Source: Yarrowia lipolytica
Lineage: Eukaryota > Ascomycota > Dipodascomycetes > Dipodascales
Assembly: GCF_001761485.1 (NCBI RefSeq)
Contig: NC_090773.1
Location: 1,612,001 to 1,676,000, forward strand
Direction: 5' to 3'
Length of the DNA: 64,000 nucleotides
The translations under genes were made by a program, and so were the position numbers. The notes under the pieces are model-generated. The model did no database searches, was not told the DNA's origin, and was given only the letters and a program-made list of their open reading frames with translations. Below are positions 50,747 to 60,089 of the stretch, one piece after another (the stretch's first letter is position 1; each line of letters begins with the position of its first letter).

Positions 50747-53659
50747 CTACTTTTGAGGAGCATCCAGAGGGTTGATGATAGCTCCGGGCTTGACAATGAC
50801 TCGGGGCTTGATGAGCTTCTGGTGGGTAGTCTCCGTGGTCCACTGCTGGCCCATGGGCATCTTGAGGTAGGCCTCGTACTGCTCGACAGACTCGAAGGGA
50901 TAGGGGACCGACTTGACCTGGTACTTGTCCGACTTTTTGTCCGACTTTTCCGAAATGATCACGTTCTTGAGATCTCGATCCTGACGCTTCTCGACGGCCA
51001 CACCCTGGATCTTCTTGACAAACCGCTTCTTGGGCGCCTTCATGCCCTCTCCTCCCCAGCCTCCCCACCCGGGCAGGGTCATGTCGATTTCCTGATCTCC
51101 TTCGTCGGCGATTCGCTGTCTCTTTTCGGCCATGAACTCTTCCTCGACGATATCGTCTCCTGCAAAGGCCCGCTTGATCATATCCTGCTTGAAAGAGATA
51201 CCCTTGTCAGTGTCGGCCTCTCGATCCTGAGTCACGAGATCAAGAGTATCGGAAGTGTCAATGAGAATGTTATCTTGCTTGCGGGCCTTTTTGCTCTTCG
51301 CACTCTCCACCACCCGGCTCTGATGCTTGGCCACCTTGTGGGCCAGCCGGTCTCGTGCAGAAGCCTCAGCCTCCATCACAGGCTTGACCTTGTTGCTCTT
51401 GTGGATGTTGGTTTCGGTGAACCAGGGGTTGGAGGCGTCGTCATCTGAATCAGAATCGTCGTCCTGTGCACCTCCTTCCTTCTTTTTGTCGCTCTTGACC
51501 ACAGTAGTCACGTTGTCGTTATCTCTGTCGTCATTATCATCCTCATCATCATCAGACTGAAGATCAGCCTTTCGCTCAGAGTCAATCTTGACAGCAAGCA
51601 CATCGGCAATAGACCGTTTGGTTCCGGGCGCGTACTTTCGTCGACCCTGGTTGAGAATCTCGTTGGCAGTGTCAACTCGACCTTCGTCCTCGTCGTCACT
51701 CTGCCCAAGTTCCCAGTTGGCCTTGGCTCGATCGAGCTCCTGGATTCGCTGCTGGTTCTCCGTCTTCTGACGAGCCTCAGCCTCTCGCATGAACTTCATG
51801 CCAAGCAGACCCTTGCCCAGATTAGCTCCCTCAGCAGGCTCATCAGGATCAACCAGAGCGTCTCTGTTCTGGGACAGAAACTGGTCGTCGCCCAGATTAG
51901 AGTCAATCTGCTCGTCGCCATCGTTGTCGTCCCGAGCAGACATCTTCTTTCGCAGACTTTCACCTCGTCGAAGCATCTCCTCCATCTCTCCTCGAGTCTC
52001 GGCATCCTTGGTCAGACCCTGCGATACCATTCGCTTGGCCCACTTGCCCTGGTTCTTGTGCTTGAGCGACATTCGCTCCTGAGCTCGCTTGATGTCGTGG
52101 TCCTCCTGGTCACTCTCCTCGTCGGACATCATGGCGTCTCGGAGCCGTTCTCGCTCTCGCTTGTGGATCTTTCGGTACGTTTTGGACTTGATCTTCTTGA
52201 TTCGCCGCGCCTTTTGCTCCTCTCGGAACATTAGCTCTCGCATTCGTCGAAGCTCGTTTCGTCGGGCAGCTAGCTCCTCCATAGACATGTTTTTGGTGGC
52301 CAGCTCCTCAAACTTTTGTGCCTGCGACTCGTCGGCAAGAGCAGAAGTCTTGAGGATACCGGCAATCTTCTTCTCCATAGCACTCTCGGGGGCCAGCGCA
52401 GAAATACCGGTGTTGGGCAGCTGCTTGGCCTCCTCATCAGAGTCGTAGACGGGAAGACGGGGGAAAACCAGATGCTCAGCATCCTCGTCCTGGGCAATCA
52501 GGTCGTCGAACTTGGTCAGCTCCTCTCGCGTCAGATCAAGAGCTGCCTTACGTTCCACCTTGTCCTGGAGACGTTTACTGAGAGGCACAGCCACATGTTG
52601 GGGCTTGTTTTTGGACTTGCCGTCGGGCTTGCCAAGAAGAGACAGACTAGCAGCTGCCTTCTTGTCCACACCTGAAGTCAGGTCCGAAAGAGACAGCTTG
52701 CCATCATTGTTCTTTTTCGACACTGTCACGCCAAACTCATTTTCCTCTTGGTTGTTGTTCTCGTATCGTCGTCGTTTCTCGTACTCAGCATCCTCGTCGT
52801 TCTCGTACATGTTGGAAATGAGAGATCGAAGCTTGTCGGCCTTCTCCTCATCAAACTCGGTATCGATATCGGAAAAGACAGATCCGTCCGAGTCCTCCTC
52901 ATCAGAGTCGTCGTCACCGTCATCAGAATCGTCGTCGTTATCAGAGTCGATCTCCTCTCCGTCAGAAACGTCCTCGGAATCCGCATCCTGTTCCTGCTCA
53001 GATCCTCCCTCCTCAGACTCATCATCTCCATGTGACTCGTCATCCTCCTCCTCCTGAAGATTGAAAGAAGTGGTAGCCTTGGTCTTTGAGCTCTTCTTTG
53101 CATCCTCCTTTTGGGCAGCCTTCTCACCGCTCTTCTTCTTGAGGTTCTCCTGCTGACGATCGTCCAGATCCCAGGCCTCGGAAAGATCCACAAACTCCTC
53201 CTCGTCCACAGAGTCGTACTCGTCCTCCATGGCCTTGAACTTGGCCTTGGCCTTGGACTTGACGCCGAAAGAGTCCAGAATCTCCTCGTCGCCGTCGTCA
53301 GAGCCAAACGCCTCGTCAGAGTCGATTTCCGAGTCGTCTTCCTCCTCCTCCTCATCGCCAGGCTGATACACCTTTCTAGTTCCGTCCTTGTTGAACCGAA
53401 CAATACCGTCATCGTAAACATCGTCAATGTCGTGATCCTCGGAGTCGTCGGAGTACTCCTCCCCGTTCTTACGGGCCTTCTTTCGCTCCTCAGCCTCGGC
53501 GATTTCAAAGGCGTTCAACAGAGCATGCTTGCCTCGAGACTTGGGTACGGGCTTGGAGGGCTCGGTTTCGTTTTTGTACGACGTGGCTCGCTTGGACGAA
53601 AACACCTTGCCGGCGGTCGTGGTTCGCCCGGACCGGCTGCTTTTGCTTCGTTTTCCCAT
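50747..53659 (-). CDS. UTP14: U3 snoRNP / SSU processome protein Utp14
   Basis: This 970-residue protein begins MGKRSKSSRSG at 53659. The frame stays open upstream, but that extension has no family similarity. It is highly acidic in the first third. The Utp14 core includes the block KTYRKIHKRERERL (about 560-573), RMSLKHKNQGKWAKRM, and the C-terminal signature FAGDDIVEEEF followed by LPGWGGWGG and KRFVKKIQGV. Utp14 joins the small-subunit processome and activates the helicase Dhr1, which removes U3 snoRNA from pre-18S rRNA. The yeast protein is 899 residues, so the length is normal. Nucleolar location is expected from family and from the many basic runs. It lies head-to-tail with ACL4, which is upstream on the same strand. 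Confidence 0.95.
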   Translation of the reverse strand: MGKRSKSSRSGRTTTAGKVFSSKRATSYKNETEPSKPVPKSRGKHALLNAFEIAEAEERKKARKNGEEYSDDSEDHDIDDVYDDGIVRFNKDGTRKVYQPGDEEEEEDDSEIDSDEAFGSDDGDEEILDSFGVKSKAKAKFKAMEDEYDSVDEEEFVDLSEAWDLDDRQQENLKKKSGEKAAQKEDAKKSSKTKATTSFNLQEEEDDESHGDDESEEGGSEQEQDADSEDVSDGEEIDSDNDDDSDDGDDDSDEEDSDGSVFSDIDTEFDEEKADKLRSLISNMYENDEDAEYEKRRRYENNNQEENEFGVTVSKKNNDGKLSLSDLTSGVDKKAAASLSLLGKPDGKSKNKPQHVAVPLSKRLQDKVERKAALDLTREELTKFDDLIAQDEDAEHLVFPRLPVYDSDEEAKQLPNTGISALAPESAMEKKIAGILKTSALADESQAQKFEELATKNMSMEELAARRNELRRMRELMFREEQKARRIKKIKSKTYRKIHKRERERLRDAMMSDEESDQEDHDIKRAQERMSLKHKNQGKWAKRMVSQGLTKDAETRGEMEEMLRRGESLRKKMSARDDNDGDEQIDSNLGDDQFLSQNRDALVDPDEPAEGANLGKGLLGMKFMREAEARQKTENQQRIQELDRAKANWELGQSDDEDEGRVDTANEILNQGRRKYAPGTKRSIADVLAVKIDSERKADLQSDDDEDDNDDRDNDNVTTVVKSDKKKEGGAQDDDSDSDDDASNPWFTETNIHKSNKVKPVMEAEASARDRLAHKVAKHQSRVVESAKSKKARKQDNILIDTSDTLDLVTQDREADTDKGISFKQDMIKRAFAGDDIVEEEFMAEKRQRIADEGDQEIDMTLPGWGGWGGEGMKAPKKRFVKKIQGVAVEKRQDRDLKNVIISEKSDKKSDKYQVKSVPYPFESVEQYEAYLKMPMGQQWTTETTHQKLIKPRVIVKPGAIINPLDAPQK

Positions 53660-54190
53660 ACTGTGTGGTTCTGAAAATGGATGGCAGAGATATATCGCTC
53701 CGTGCGTCTTACAATATTTTTTTAGACTTTGGCAAAACTTTATGCACGGTTTTTCTACACCAGTGGTGACTGGCGGGACTGGTACTACTTGTAGTAGAAG
53801 AGGACACACACTTTTAGTAGACAAGGCGGAGATTTTTTGAGATATTGATGAATGCTCAGAAGCCACCTTTTACAGACCATAAACTCGTTTACATGATAAG
53901 AATTGCCTATGGGAAGAAAAGGAGGGTGATAGTACTGTTGTTGCAAGGCTGGGCACTACACGCACACGATTCAATACGAAGTGGAGACAAGCCCCTTGGT
54001 GGCGATATACTTACTCAAAAGAAATGCCACATGATATTGTTTTGCTGCTACAGACATTTCTTTTCTTCCCGTGCCATCGGTTTTGGCGTTTCTGAACTCT
54101 GGATCGTTCCTCAAACAGTTGGTGATCCCAGACTACCCTCCTTCTGCGCCATGTTCATCTTAGCATATAAGTCTATCAAAACTATCCTAT
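53660..54190. other. UTP14 promoter / ACL4 3' region
   Basis: No gene is seen. It contains the UTP14 promoter and the 3' end of ACL4, both on the minus strand. A TACTACTTGTAGTAG palindrome is at about 53784-53800. Confidence 0.6.
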
Positions 54191-55195
54191 TTACTCCTCG
54201 TAAACAATTTCCTTTTCCCAAGAATCGTCATACTCCTCCTTCTTGTCCTCCTCAATCTCCAGATCGGAGGGCAGCTTGGCGTACATCTCCTGAATGTGCT
54301 GCACCACCTCTGGGTCGCAAGAAGCCTCGCCAAATTGCTTGGTTTGCTTCTCGTACAGCTTGGAGGCTCGCTGGAAGGCAGAAGCTGCGGCTACAGCGTG
54401 TGTAAGGTCCTCCTTGTCCTGCTCCCAGGCCGTGAAAGAGGCCAGGCCAGCCAGATAGAAACCCTCAATCTCCTCATCATTGAGATCGTGGATTCGAACC
54501 GACGCCTCCAGAGCCTGCTCAAGCATGCCCATCTCAATGAGCATCTTAGTCAGTTGCATGATGGAGGGAAGAGAAGGCTCCTGGTCCACGGCAAAAATCT
54601 CCCATGCCTTGGCAAGAGCCTCCTTGGCCTCCTCATTCTTCTGCTGACTGATTCGCACGCTGGCCACCACGGCCCAGCTCTCGGCATGCTCATTATCGGT
54701 CTTGATAGCTTCCTCCATCAGGTTGACACATTGGGTCTCGGCCTCTTCCTCCATGCACAGGTCGGTCATCCAGATTTCGACAATTCCACACAGCGTTTCG
54801 CACAGCTTTCGCTTCTTGTATGCGAGTGCCTGCTTGGTGTGGTCGGAGTCCTGGTCCAGCGACCCCGAACCCAGCTTGTGCTCGTCGTTAGCAATGTCCT
54901 GTTTGAGGCCCTCAATTCCCTTGTTGTACCACTCAATGCCCTGTCTGCCTCCGACCAGCTGGCCCAGCCACAGAAACTTCTCGTAGCCGCCCTTGGATCC
55001 GTCTGGATCCGCGTCGGCCGCCATTTTGATGTGATTGTACGCCTGCTCGGGCTCTCCGATTTCCAGTAGAGCTTCTCCTAGTAATTGGAGCGCCAAAAGA
55101 TCGTCTGGGGCCGTGGACAGGTGTTTTTGCAGCTTCTCGATCGCCATGAGAGGCTGGCTCGTCGCCATGTACTCCTGAATCTTGCCGTAGTCCAT
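54191..55195 (-). CDS. ACL4: TPR assembly chaperone of ribosomal protein L4 (Acl4-like)
   Basis: This 334-residue all-helical TPR protein resembles yeast Acl4 (Ydr161w), the dedicated chaperone that binds newly made Rpl4 and escorts it to pre-60S particles. Supporting features are the N-terminal TPR units starting MAIEKLQKHLS and LALQLLGEALLEIGEPEQAYNHI, the segment FLWLGQLVGGRQGIEWYNKGI, the CNLMEEAIKTD repeat and the very acidic tail. The start at 55195 (MDYGKIQEY) opens the first helix. An in-frame ATG nine codons upstream (55222) is also possible. It is divergent from GIR2. The family assignment comes from overall layout and key blocks, not an alignment score. Confidence 0.83.
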   Translation of the reverse strand: MDYGKIQEYMATSQPLMAIEKLQKHLSTAPDDLLALQLLGEALLEIGEPEQAYNHIKMAADADPDGSKGGYEKFLWLGQLVGGRQGIEWYNKGIEGLKQDIANDEHKLGSGSLDQDSDHTKQALAYKKRKLCETLCGIVEIWMTDLCMEEEAETQCVNLMEEAIKTDNEHAESWAVVASVRISQQKNEEAKEALAKAWEIFAVDQEPSLPSIMQLTKMLIEMGMLEQALEASVRIHDLNDEEIEGFYLAGLASFTAWEQDKEDLTHAVAAASAFQRASKLYEKQTKQFGEASCDPEVVQHIQEMYAKLPSDLEIEEDKKEEYDDSWEKEIVYEE

Positions 55196-55931
55196 TGTAG
55201 ATGTGTAGTTATGGGGGACCATGGACGTTGTGTTCCGTATGCATGCTGTAACAATTTTTTTGAGTTAGGTTTCCAGAGGCGAATAGTGTGATAGAGCGAG
55301 GACCTCGATGGTGGTATTGTAGAGAAATGTGTGTGTGTTTTTGGGGAGGTGAGTCGGTTTACAGTCTCGATTTTCGGTATTTTGACCTTTTACCCCCCAT
55401 TTTTACGTATTTCGTAGAAAATCAGAGAATTTCGGTCAGATATATTTGTTCAAGTACAGGCTAACTAAGATACTGATAGTAGATCAAGTTTTACGAAAGG
55501 TGTACTTTGTATGCAGAAAAAAAATATATTATAATTAAACGAAATGTATAATGCAGAAAATATTATATTATATATATATATATAATATATATGCAGAAAA
55601 AAAAAACAAGTACTGCACCAAGTACTGCACAAGTTCTTGTAGTTGCAGCTCAATTGGAAGAGAGGAAGATTGACAAGGACCGGCAAAAACCAACCCCACC
55701 ACTTGCCACTGCCCCCAGGTACCTCCAACTTGGCCTCTTATACCCCATCTAGACCGACCCCACCGATATTCGAACCGACACCCCCCAAATCCAAACTCCT
55801 AAGCTGGAGATGCAGGTGCAGGCCTTATTGAAAAGCGGTCATCAATCTCACCCGGAAACACACCTGGAAACACACCCAAAAAGACACACGAAGACACCCG
55901 AAACGACACCCGAAAAGACGGATATACACAA
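55196..55931. other. Divergent promoter region between ACL4 and GIR2
   Basis: No gene is seen. It serves both divergent genes. A TATATATA-rich run occurs at about 55560-55592, CAAGTAC words at 55450 and 55608-55620, and repeated ACACCCGAAA/ACACCTGGAAA words occur in the GIR2 leader (55850-55920). Confidence 0.6.
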
Positions 55932-56603
55932 ATGGACCCCCTCGAAGAACAGCAACAAGAACTCGAGGTTCTGCAGAGCATCTATCCCGAGGAAATCACA
56001 GTCCTCGATCCAAGCACATACACCATCGACATTGGGCTAGACGTCCAGCCCAAGGGCCAGTGTGTCGAACTGCATGTCAAATACCCCAAGGACTACCCCG
56101 AGGTGGTTCCTGTGATCCGGATTGTGCGTGGCCAGGCGGCCGAGGAGGACTATGACTCGGATGAGGAGGAGGTGGAAGAGACTCTTGACTACGAGGGAGA
56201 GCCTGTGTTTCTGGATGCAGAGGACTACGCTGAGCTGACCTCCAAGATGCAGGAGGTGGCCGAGGAAAACGTGGGAATGGCATCCGTGTTTGCTATTGCG
56301 TCGTCGCTCAAGGACGAGGCCGAGGAACTGCACGCTTCCAAGGTGCGATCTAACGAGCAGAAGCTGGAGCAGGCCCGAAAGGCCGTGGAGGACGAGGAAC
56401 AAAAGAAGTTTGTCGGCACCCCTGTTACTCCAGAGTCGTTTGCCGAGTGGAGAAAGGGGTTCCGGGCCGAGATGGGTCTGGACAACATTGAGGCGGAAAA
56501 GGTCAAGGCTCGAGGAGGAAAAATGACAGGAAAGGAGATCTTCGAGAAGGGTCTTGGAGGCGAGGAGGAAGAGGAGGATATGGCTGGATTGGCTCTGGAG
56601 TAG
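55932..56603 (+). CDS. GIR2: RWD-domain protein Gir2 (DRG/Rbg2 and Gcn1 partner)
   Basis: This 223-residue protein has an N-terminal RWD domain beginning MDPLEEQQQELEVLQSIYPEE (the first 20 or so residues are typical). The YPKDYPEVVPV turn follows at about 53-63, then an acidic insert (DYDSDEEEVEET). The helical C-terminal region (about 95-210) includes the conserved FAEWRKGFRAEMG and GKMTGKEIFEKG. This matches yeast Gir2 and human RWDD1/DFRP2, which bind and stabilise the DRG-type GTPase Rbg2 and compete for Gcn1, so modulating Gcn2 signalling and translation. The acidic loop and lengths fit the family (yeast 265). The protein is expected to be cytosolic and polysome-linked. Confidence 0.93.
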   Translation: MDPLEEQQQELEVLQSIYPEEITVLDPSTYTIDIGLDVQPKGQCVELHVKYPKDYPEVVPVIRIVRGQAAEEDYDSDEEEVEETLDYEGEPVFLDAEDYAELTSKMQEVAEENVGMASVFAIASSLKDEAEELHASKVRSNEQKLEQARKAVEDEEQKKFVGTPVTPESFAEWRKGFRAEMGLDNIEAEKVKARGGKMTGKEIFEKGLGGEEEEEDMAGLALE

Positions 56604-57767
56604 CCAGGCTCTACATAATCACTACCACTTTTTTATTTGCACCTAGACGGAGAAGCACTGCTTCAGTCATGGCCATTCAGTTGAAAAAAACACGGACCTC
56701 GGTTAAGATACCGGAGCTTGAGAATAATATTCATTATATTTGGAGGTGTGGGCACTAGACAAACGCTTGAAATGATTATATTACCATGCTACTCGTAAAT
56801 ACATACCAATGAGAGTGGTTGTTGAACTGCACTACTTGTAGGCAGTCAGTGTAAATGGTCTGCCTCGGTCCTTGGCCTTTCAACGAAGTTAGTTGGCTGC
56901 TTAAACGCGAATTGACCAAGGAAATGGTCCAATTACGCCATTGCCAAGAACTATTTTCTGCTGGCAGCTTTCCAACTCCCTGATATGTCTTGGTGGAGCC
57001 AAGTGGTGCTAAAACGTGACATTTAGCAGGGTCCTCTGAGACACACCTCACCAAAGAGGAAAAGGTGAAGAGAGAGATAGTCCATCTAGCACTACCGACA
57101 AAGAGCCCCCAACAAGTGGCTGCTTCAGATGAAACATGTCTCTTTCTCTAGGAGATATTCTCATTCTCTACAGAGACCGCGATTGGCCTACAGCCCGGGT
57201 GTGAAGTTATCGTCCAATGTAAACTGCTCGTGATATTATTTGCAAGGGTTCCAGGATGGCTGCCTAATAGCTGTCTCTGAGGACACTTCAGGACCAAATC
57301 CCCATGCCATAATACCATCACCTGTCATCCAGATAATGCCAATGATACGTTATCTCCAAAGCCAACTTGGATCTTTGAAGAAGCCGTTGGAAACATGTGG
57401 GGTTTCTTTAGATCCACACAGAGCAAGAGAGCAAGAGATTGTGAGAGCAAGAGATTGTGAGAGCAAGAGAAAAAGAGAGTAAGACGAGACCAAGGGGGTC
57501 CTGGGGCAGATACCTGGCCTCTCTAGCCTCTCTATGCAGGTTCACCGTGGCTGCAGCCCATGTCTCAATTCTCCAAACACTCACAAGGAAATCATGGAGA
57601 CGCTAGGGAGAAGGCAGTTCTAGGGAAAAGGCAGTTAATTTCTCTGTATTCCACCGGCGTACTATGGGCCCATAATTATTGTCCCTTCAGGGAGTATTTG
57701 GTGGAGTCAAGGTTCAAATATCCCACTAGCGCCATCGGTTAGTCGGGTTGGTACCTACAAGTAGTGG

Positions 57768-57867
57768 GGAGACTCTCTTTCACTCTCTCTTTCACACTCT
57801 CTCTTTCACACTCTCTCTTTCTTTCTTTCTTTCTCTCTCTCTCTTCTCCTCTCTCTCTCTCTCTTTT

Positions 57868-57912
<45 letters not shown>
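57768..57912. repeat. CT dinucleotide-rich tract
   Basis: Nearly pure C/T run made of CTCTCT and CTTTCT units, with the longest uninterrupted CT stretch at about 57876-57911. Confidence 0.92.
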
Positions 57913-57916
<4 letters not shown>

Positions 57917-58890
57917 CTCTCGATTAATCATTCATGGTGTATTGTTTACAAGCAGCAGTTCGGGGAGCGCTTCCAGACCAGTCTCAGTCAGCTGGACTGA
58001 TTCTGAAGACAAGTTGGAAGCAAAGTAGCTCATTTTATCGTACTTGGCGACTCGCACGCCAAGTTTGGCAAACGTCATCTCCTAAAAGTCGTCTTCTTGG
58101 TCAACTTCCCTGCCGCGATACCTTGACTACTGCAAGCCAGCGACCAAAAGTCAACAGGGTCGAAAGCCCCACGTGGTAGTGAAGAGACAGAAGACTGGGT
58201 TATGAAGATAGGTTATAACTGACTGGTAGAAGGGAATTGACAAGTCCCCGAGCCAATATCAGCCGTGTTCTTCCTCAAGCTCCACTCGAGAGCTCCTTCG
58301 ACAAGTAGACTGGAGAAGCGTGACCATGTGGTGAAGCCGGTTGACAAATCTCCATGGAAAAAAGAAGATAATAAAGATGCAATTGAAAGCAGCAGACATG
58401 CTAAGAGTAAATGTGAACTCCCTATTCAGGAATAATAATTCTCGAGAAGCCAGACTCACAAAGAGATTGTGTGCTATTCACCACTTGTTTGCCATCCTTG
58501 TCTTGAGATATCAGAATGACATCTCCTAAAATGACGCCAGTGAGGATCAGAAGTGTTGTATATACGTGGTATTGAACGATACAGATCAAATTCAGAAGTG
58601 TAGACATCATTTCTTTGCTTGAGTACTGTACTGGATGGTGCGTATGTCCTGTGTGCTCCAAAAAGGGCAACAAGAGAGAGGCACACACAACTGTCAACGG
58701 GGCACTGGCCGAATACAAGCATTGTCTGCACAAATGGAGAGACAGAAACTGCCATTAAACCACCCTGGGTACCACCACATCAACTGTGCCAAGAAGCTAG
58801 TCCACCCATATGGCGATTGCCATGGACCGTGAAAGAAGACACGATCCATGGGTTTACCAAGCCAGCCATTCACACTATCTCCAAGAGGTG

Positions 58891-58898
58891 TATTTATA
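58891..58898 (+). promoter_or_regulatory. TATA-like element of the Thr-rich wall protein
   Basis: TATTTATA lies 50 bases before the ATG at 58941. Confidence 0.45.
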
Positions 58899-58940
58899 CC
58901 ACTGCAATGTCGCATGTTCAACTGAAAACCACCAACAACA

Positions 58941-60089
58941 ATGAGATTTATTGGAACATTCGCACTTGCTGCACTGGTTGCTGCCAGCCCTGTCGCCTTC
59001 CCTGTAGCGGAAGAGAACATGGCAAACGTCAACGAGCGATTCATTTTCAAGGACAAGGACAAGGATAGAGATGCTTGCTCCACCACTACTGTTGTCAAGA
59101 CCGTCTTGAACACCAAGACTGTTACTAAAACAGATATCAAGTATGTTTTTGGCAAAGAGACTTCCACAGTCACTGCCACCGTTACCAAGCCTGCCCCTCC
59201 TGCCCTGACTACCACCGTGACCGAGGTCACCAAGATCCATCTTGATCCGTCTACCGTTACTAACACTGTCACTCCCCTGGCGTCCACTACCACGGTGACC
59301 AAGAATATTCCTGAGTACAAGTACTCCACTACCACTCTGACCGCATGGAAGGGCACTACCACGTCCTACTCCACCATCGTGAAGGATGCAGCTCCCTCCA
59401 CTACGACTGTGACTGAGATTACGAAGATCCATGTGGATCCTTCCACCACCGCTACTGTCACAGCATTCAAGGGCACCACCACCTTCACGGCTTTTGAGGG
59501 CACCACTACCCATACCGTGGAGGGTAAGCCAGTAACCACCACCGCTACTGTCACAGCCTTCAAGGGAACCACCACAGTCACCAAGGACAAGGACGTTAGC
59601 CCTTCCACCACCACCGTCACGGCCTTCAAGGGAACCACCACCGTGACAGCCTTCAAGGGAACCACCACCACTACTTTCACCTCTATCAAGGATGCTGGCC
59701 ACCCTTTGACCACCACTGTGACTAAGACAATCAAGACCCACGGCGATCCCTCCATCAGTACTTACACTACCACCTACACCAAGCCTGCGGCTCCGGCGTC
59801 AGTCACCACCACCACACACTTTGCTCCAGCCTCCACTACCACCGTGACAGAGATCTCAAAGATCCATAAGGGTGCCTCTACCACTACCTACACCACCACG
59901 TACACCCAGTCCGCAGTGGCTCTTCCTGCCCTGACCACCACCTTCACTGAGTCTGCCTCGACCGTGACAGCTTACGTGCCCAAGTACAGCACTGTGTTCA
60001 AGTGCACAGACAAGGACGGCAAGGACGACCATGACAGAAAGGACGGCAAGGGCAAGGGCAAAGGCGGCAAGAACGACAACAAACAGTAA
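58941..60089 (+). CDS. Secreted Thr-rich cell-wall protein, no GPI anchor
   Basis: This 382-residue secreted protein has a clear signal peptide, MRFIGTFALAALVAASPVA. A short charged stretch (KDKDKDRD) is followed by a Thr-rich body of two interleaved repeat types: STTTVTEITKIHVDPST (about 3-4 copies) and TVTAFKGTTT (about 6 copies). Only two cysteines occur, one just after the charged stretch (about 46) and one near the end in FKCTDKDGKDD, so they could form one disulphide bracketing the body. The tail is hydrophilic (Lys, Gly, Asp, Asn) with no hydrophobic end, so it is not a GPI protein. It is probably secreted or held in the wall non-covalently or by other linkage. The Thr runs predict dense O-mannosylation. 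No enzyme domain is seen. Confidence 0.85.
   Translation: MRFIGTFALAALVAASPVAFPVAEENMANVNERFIFKDKDKDRDACSTTTVVKTVLNTKTVTKTDIKYVFGKETSTVTATVTKPAPPALTTTVTEVTKIHLDPSTVTNTVTPLASTTTVTKNIPEYKYSTTTLTAWKGTTTSYSTIVKDAAPSTTTVTEITKIHVDPSTTATVTAFKGTTTFTAFEGTTTHTVEGKPVTTTATVTAFKGTTTVTKDKDVSPSTTTVTAFKGTTTVTAFKGTTTTTFTSIKDAGHPLTTTVTKTIKTHGDPSISTYTTTYTKPAAPASVTTTTHFAPASTTTVTEISKIHKGASTTTYTTTYTQSAVALPALTTTFTESASTVTAYVPKYSTVFKCTDKDGKDDHDRKDGKGKGKGGKNDNKQ

Larger units (their letters stand above)
56604..58940. other. Intergenic region between GIR2 and the Thr-rich wall protein
   Basis: No supported gene is seen. Visible structures are repeated GAGCAAGAGATTGTGA units (about 57420-57475) and a 145-base CT-rich tract (57768-57912). 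A tRNA T-arm-like word near 57708 has no cloverleaf. The promoter of the wall protein, with TATTTATA, is at the right end. Confidence 0.55.

Noticed and set aside
57650-57760. Possible tRNA remnant around GGTTCAAATA
   Set aside because: Only the T-arm-like word is present; no acceptor or anticodon stem can be folded around it.
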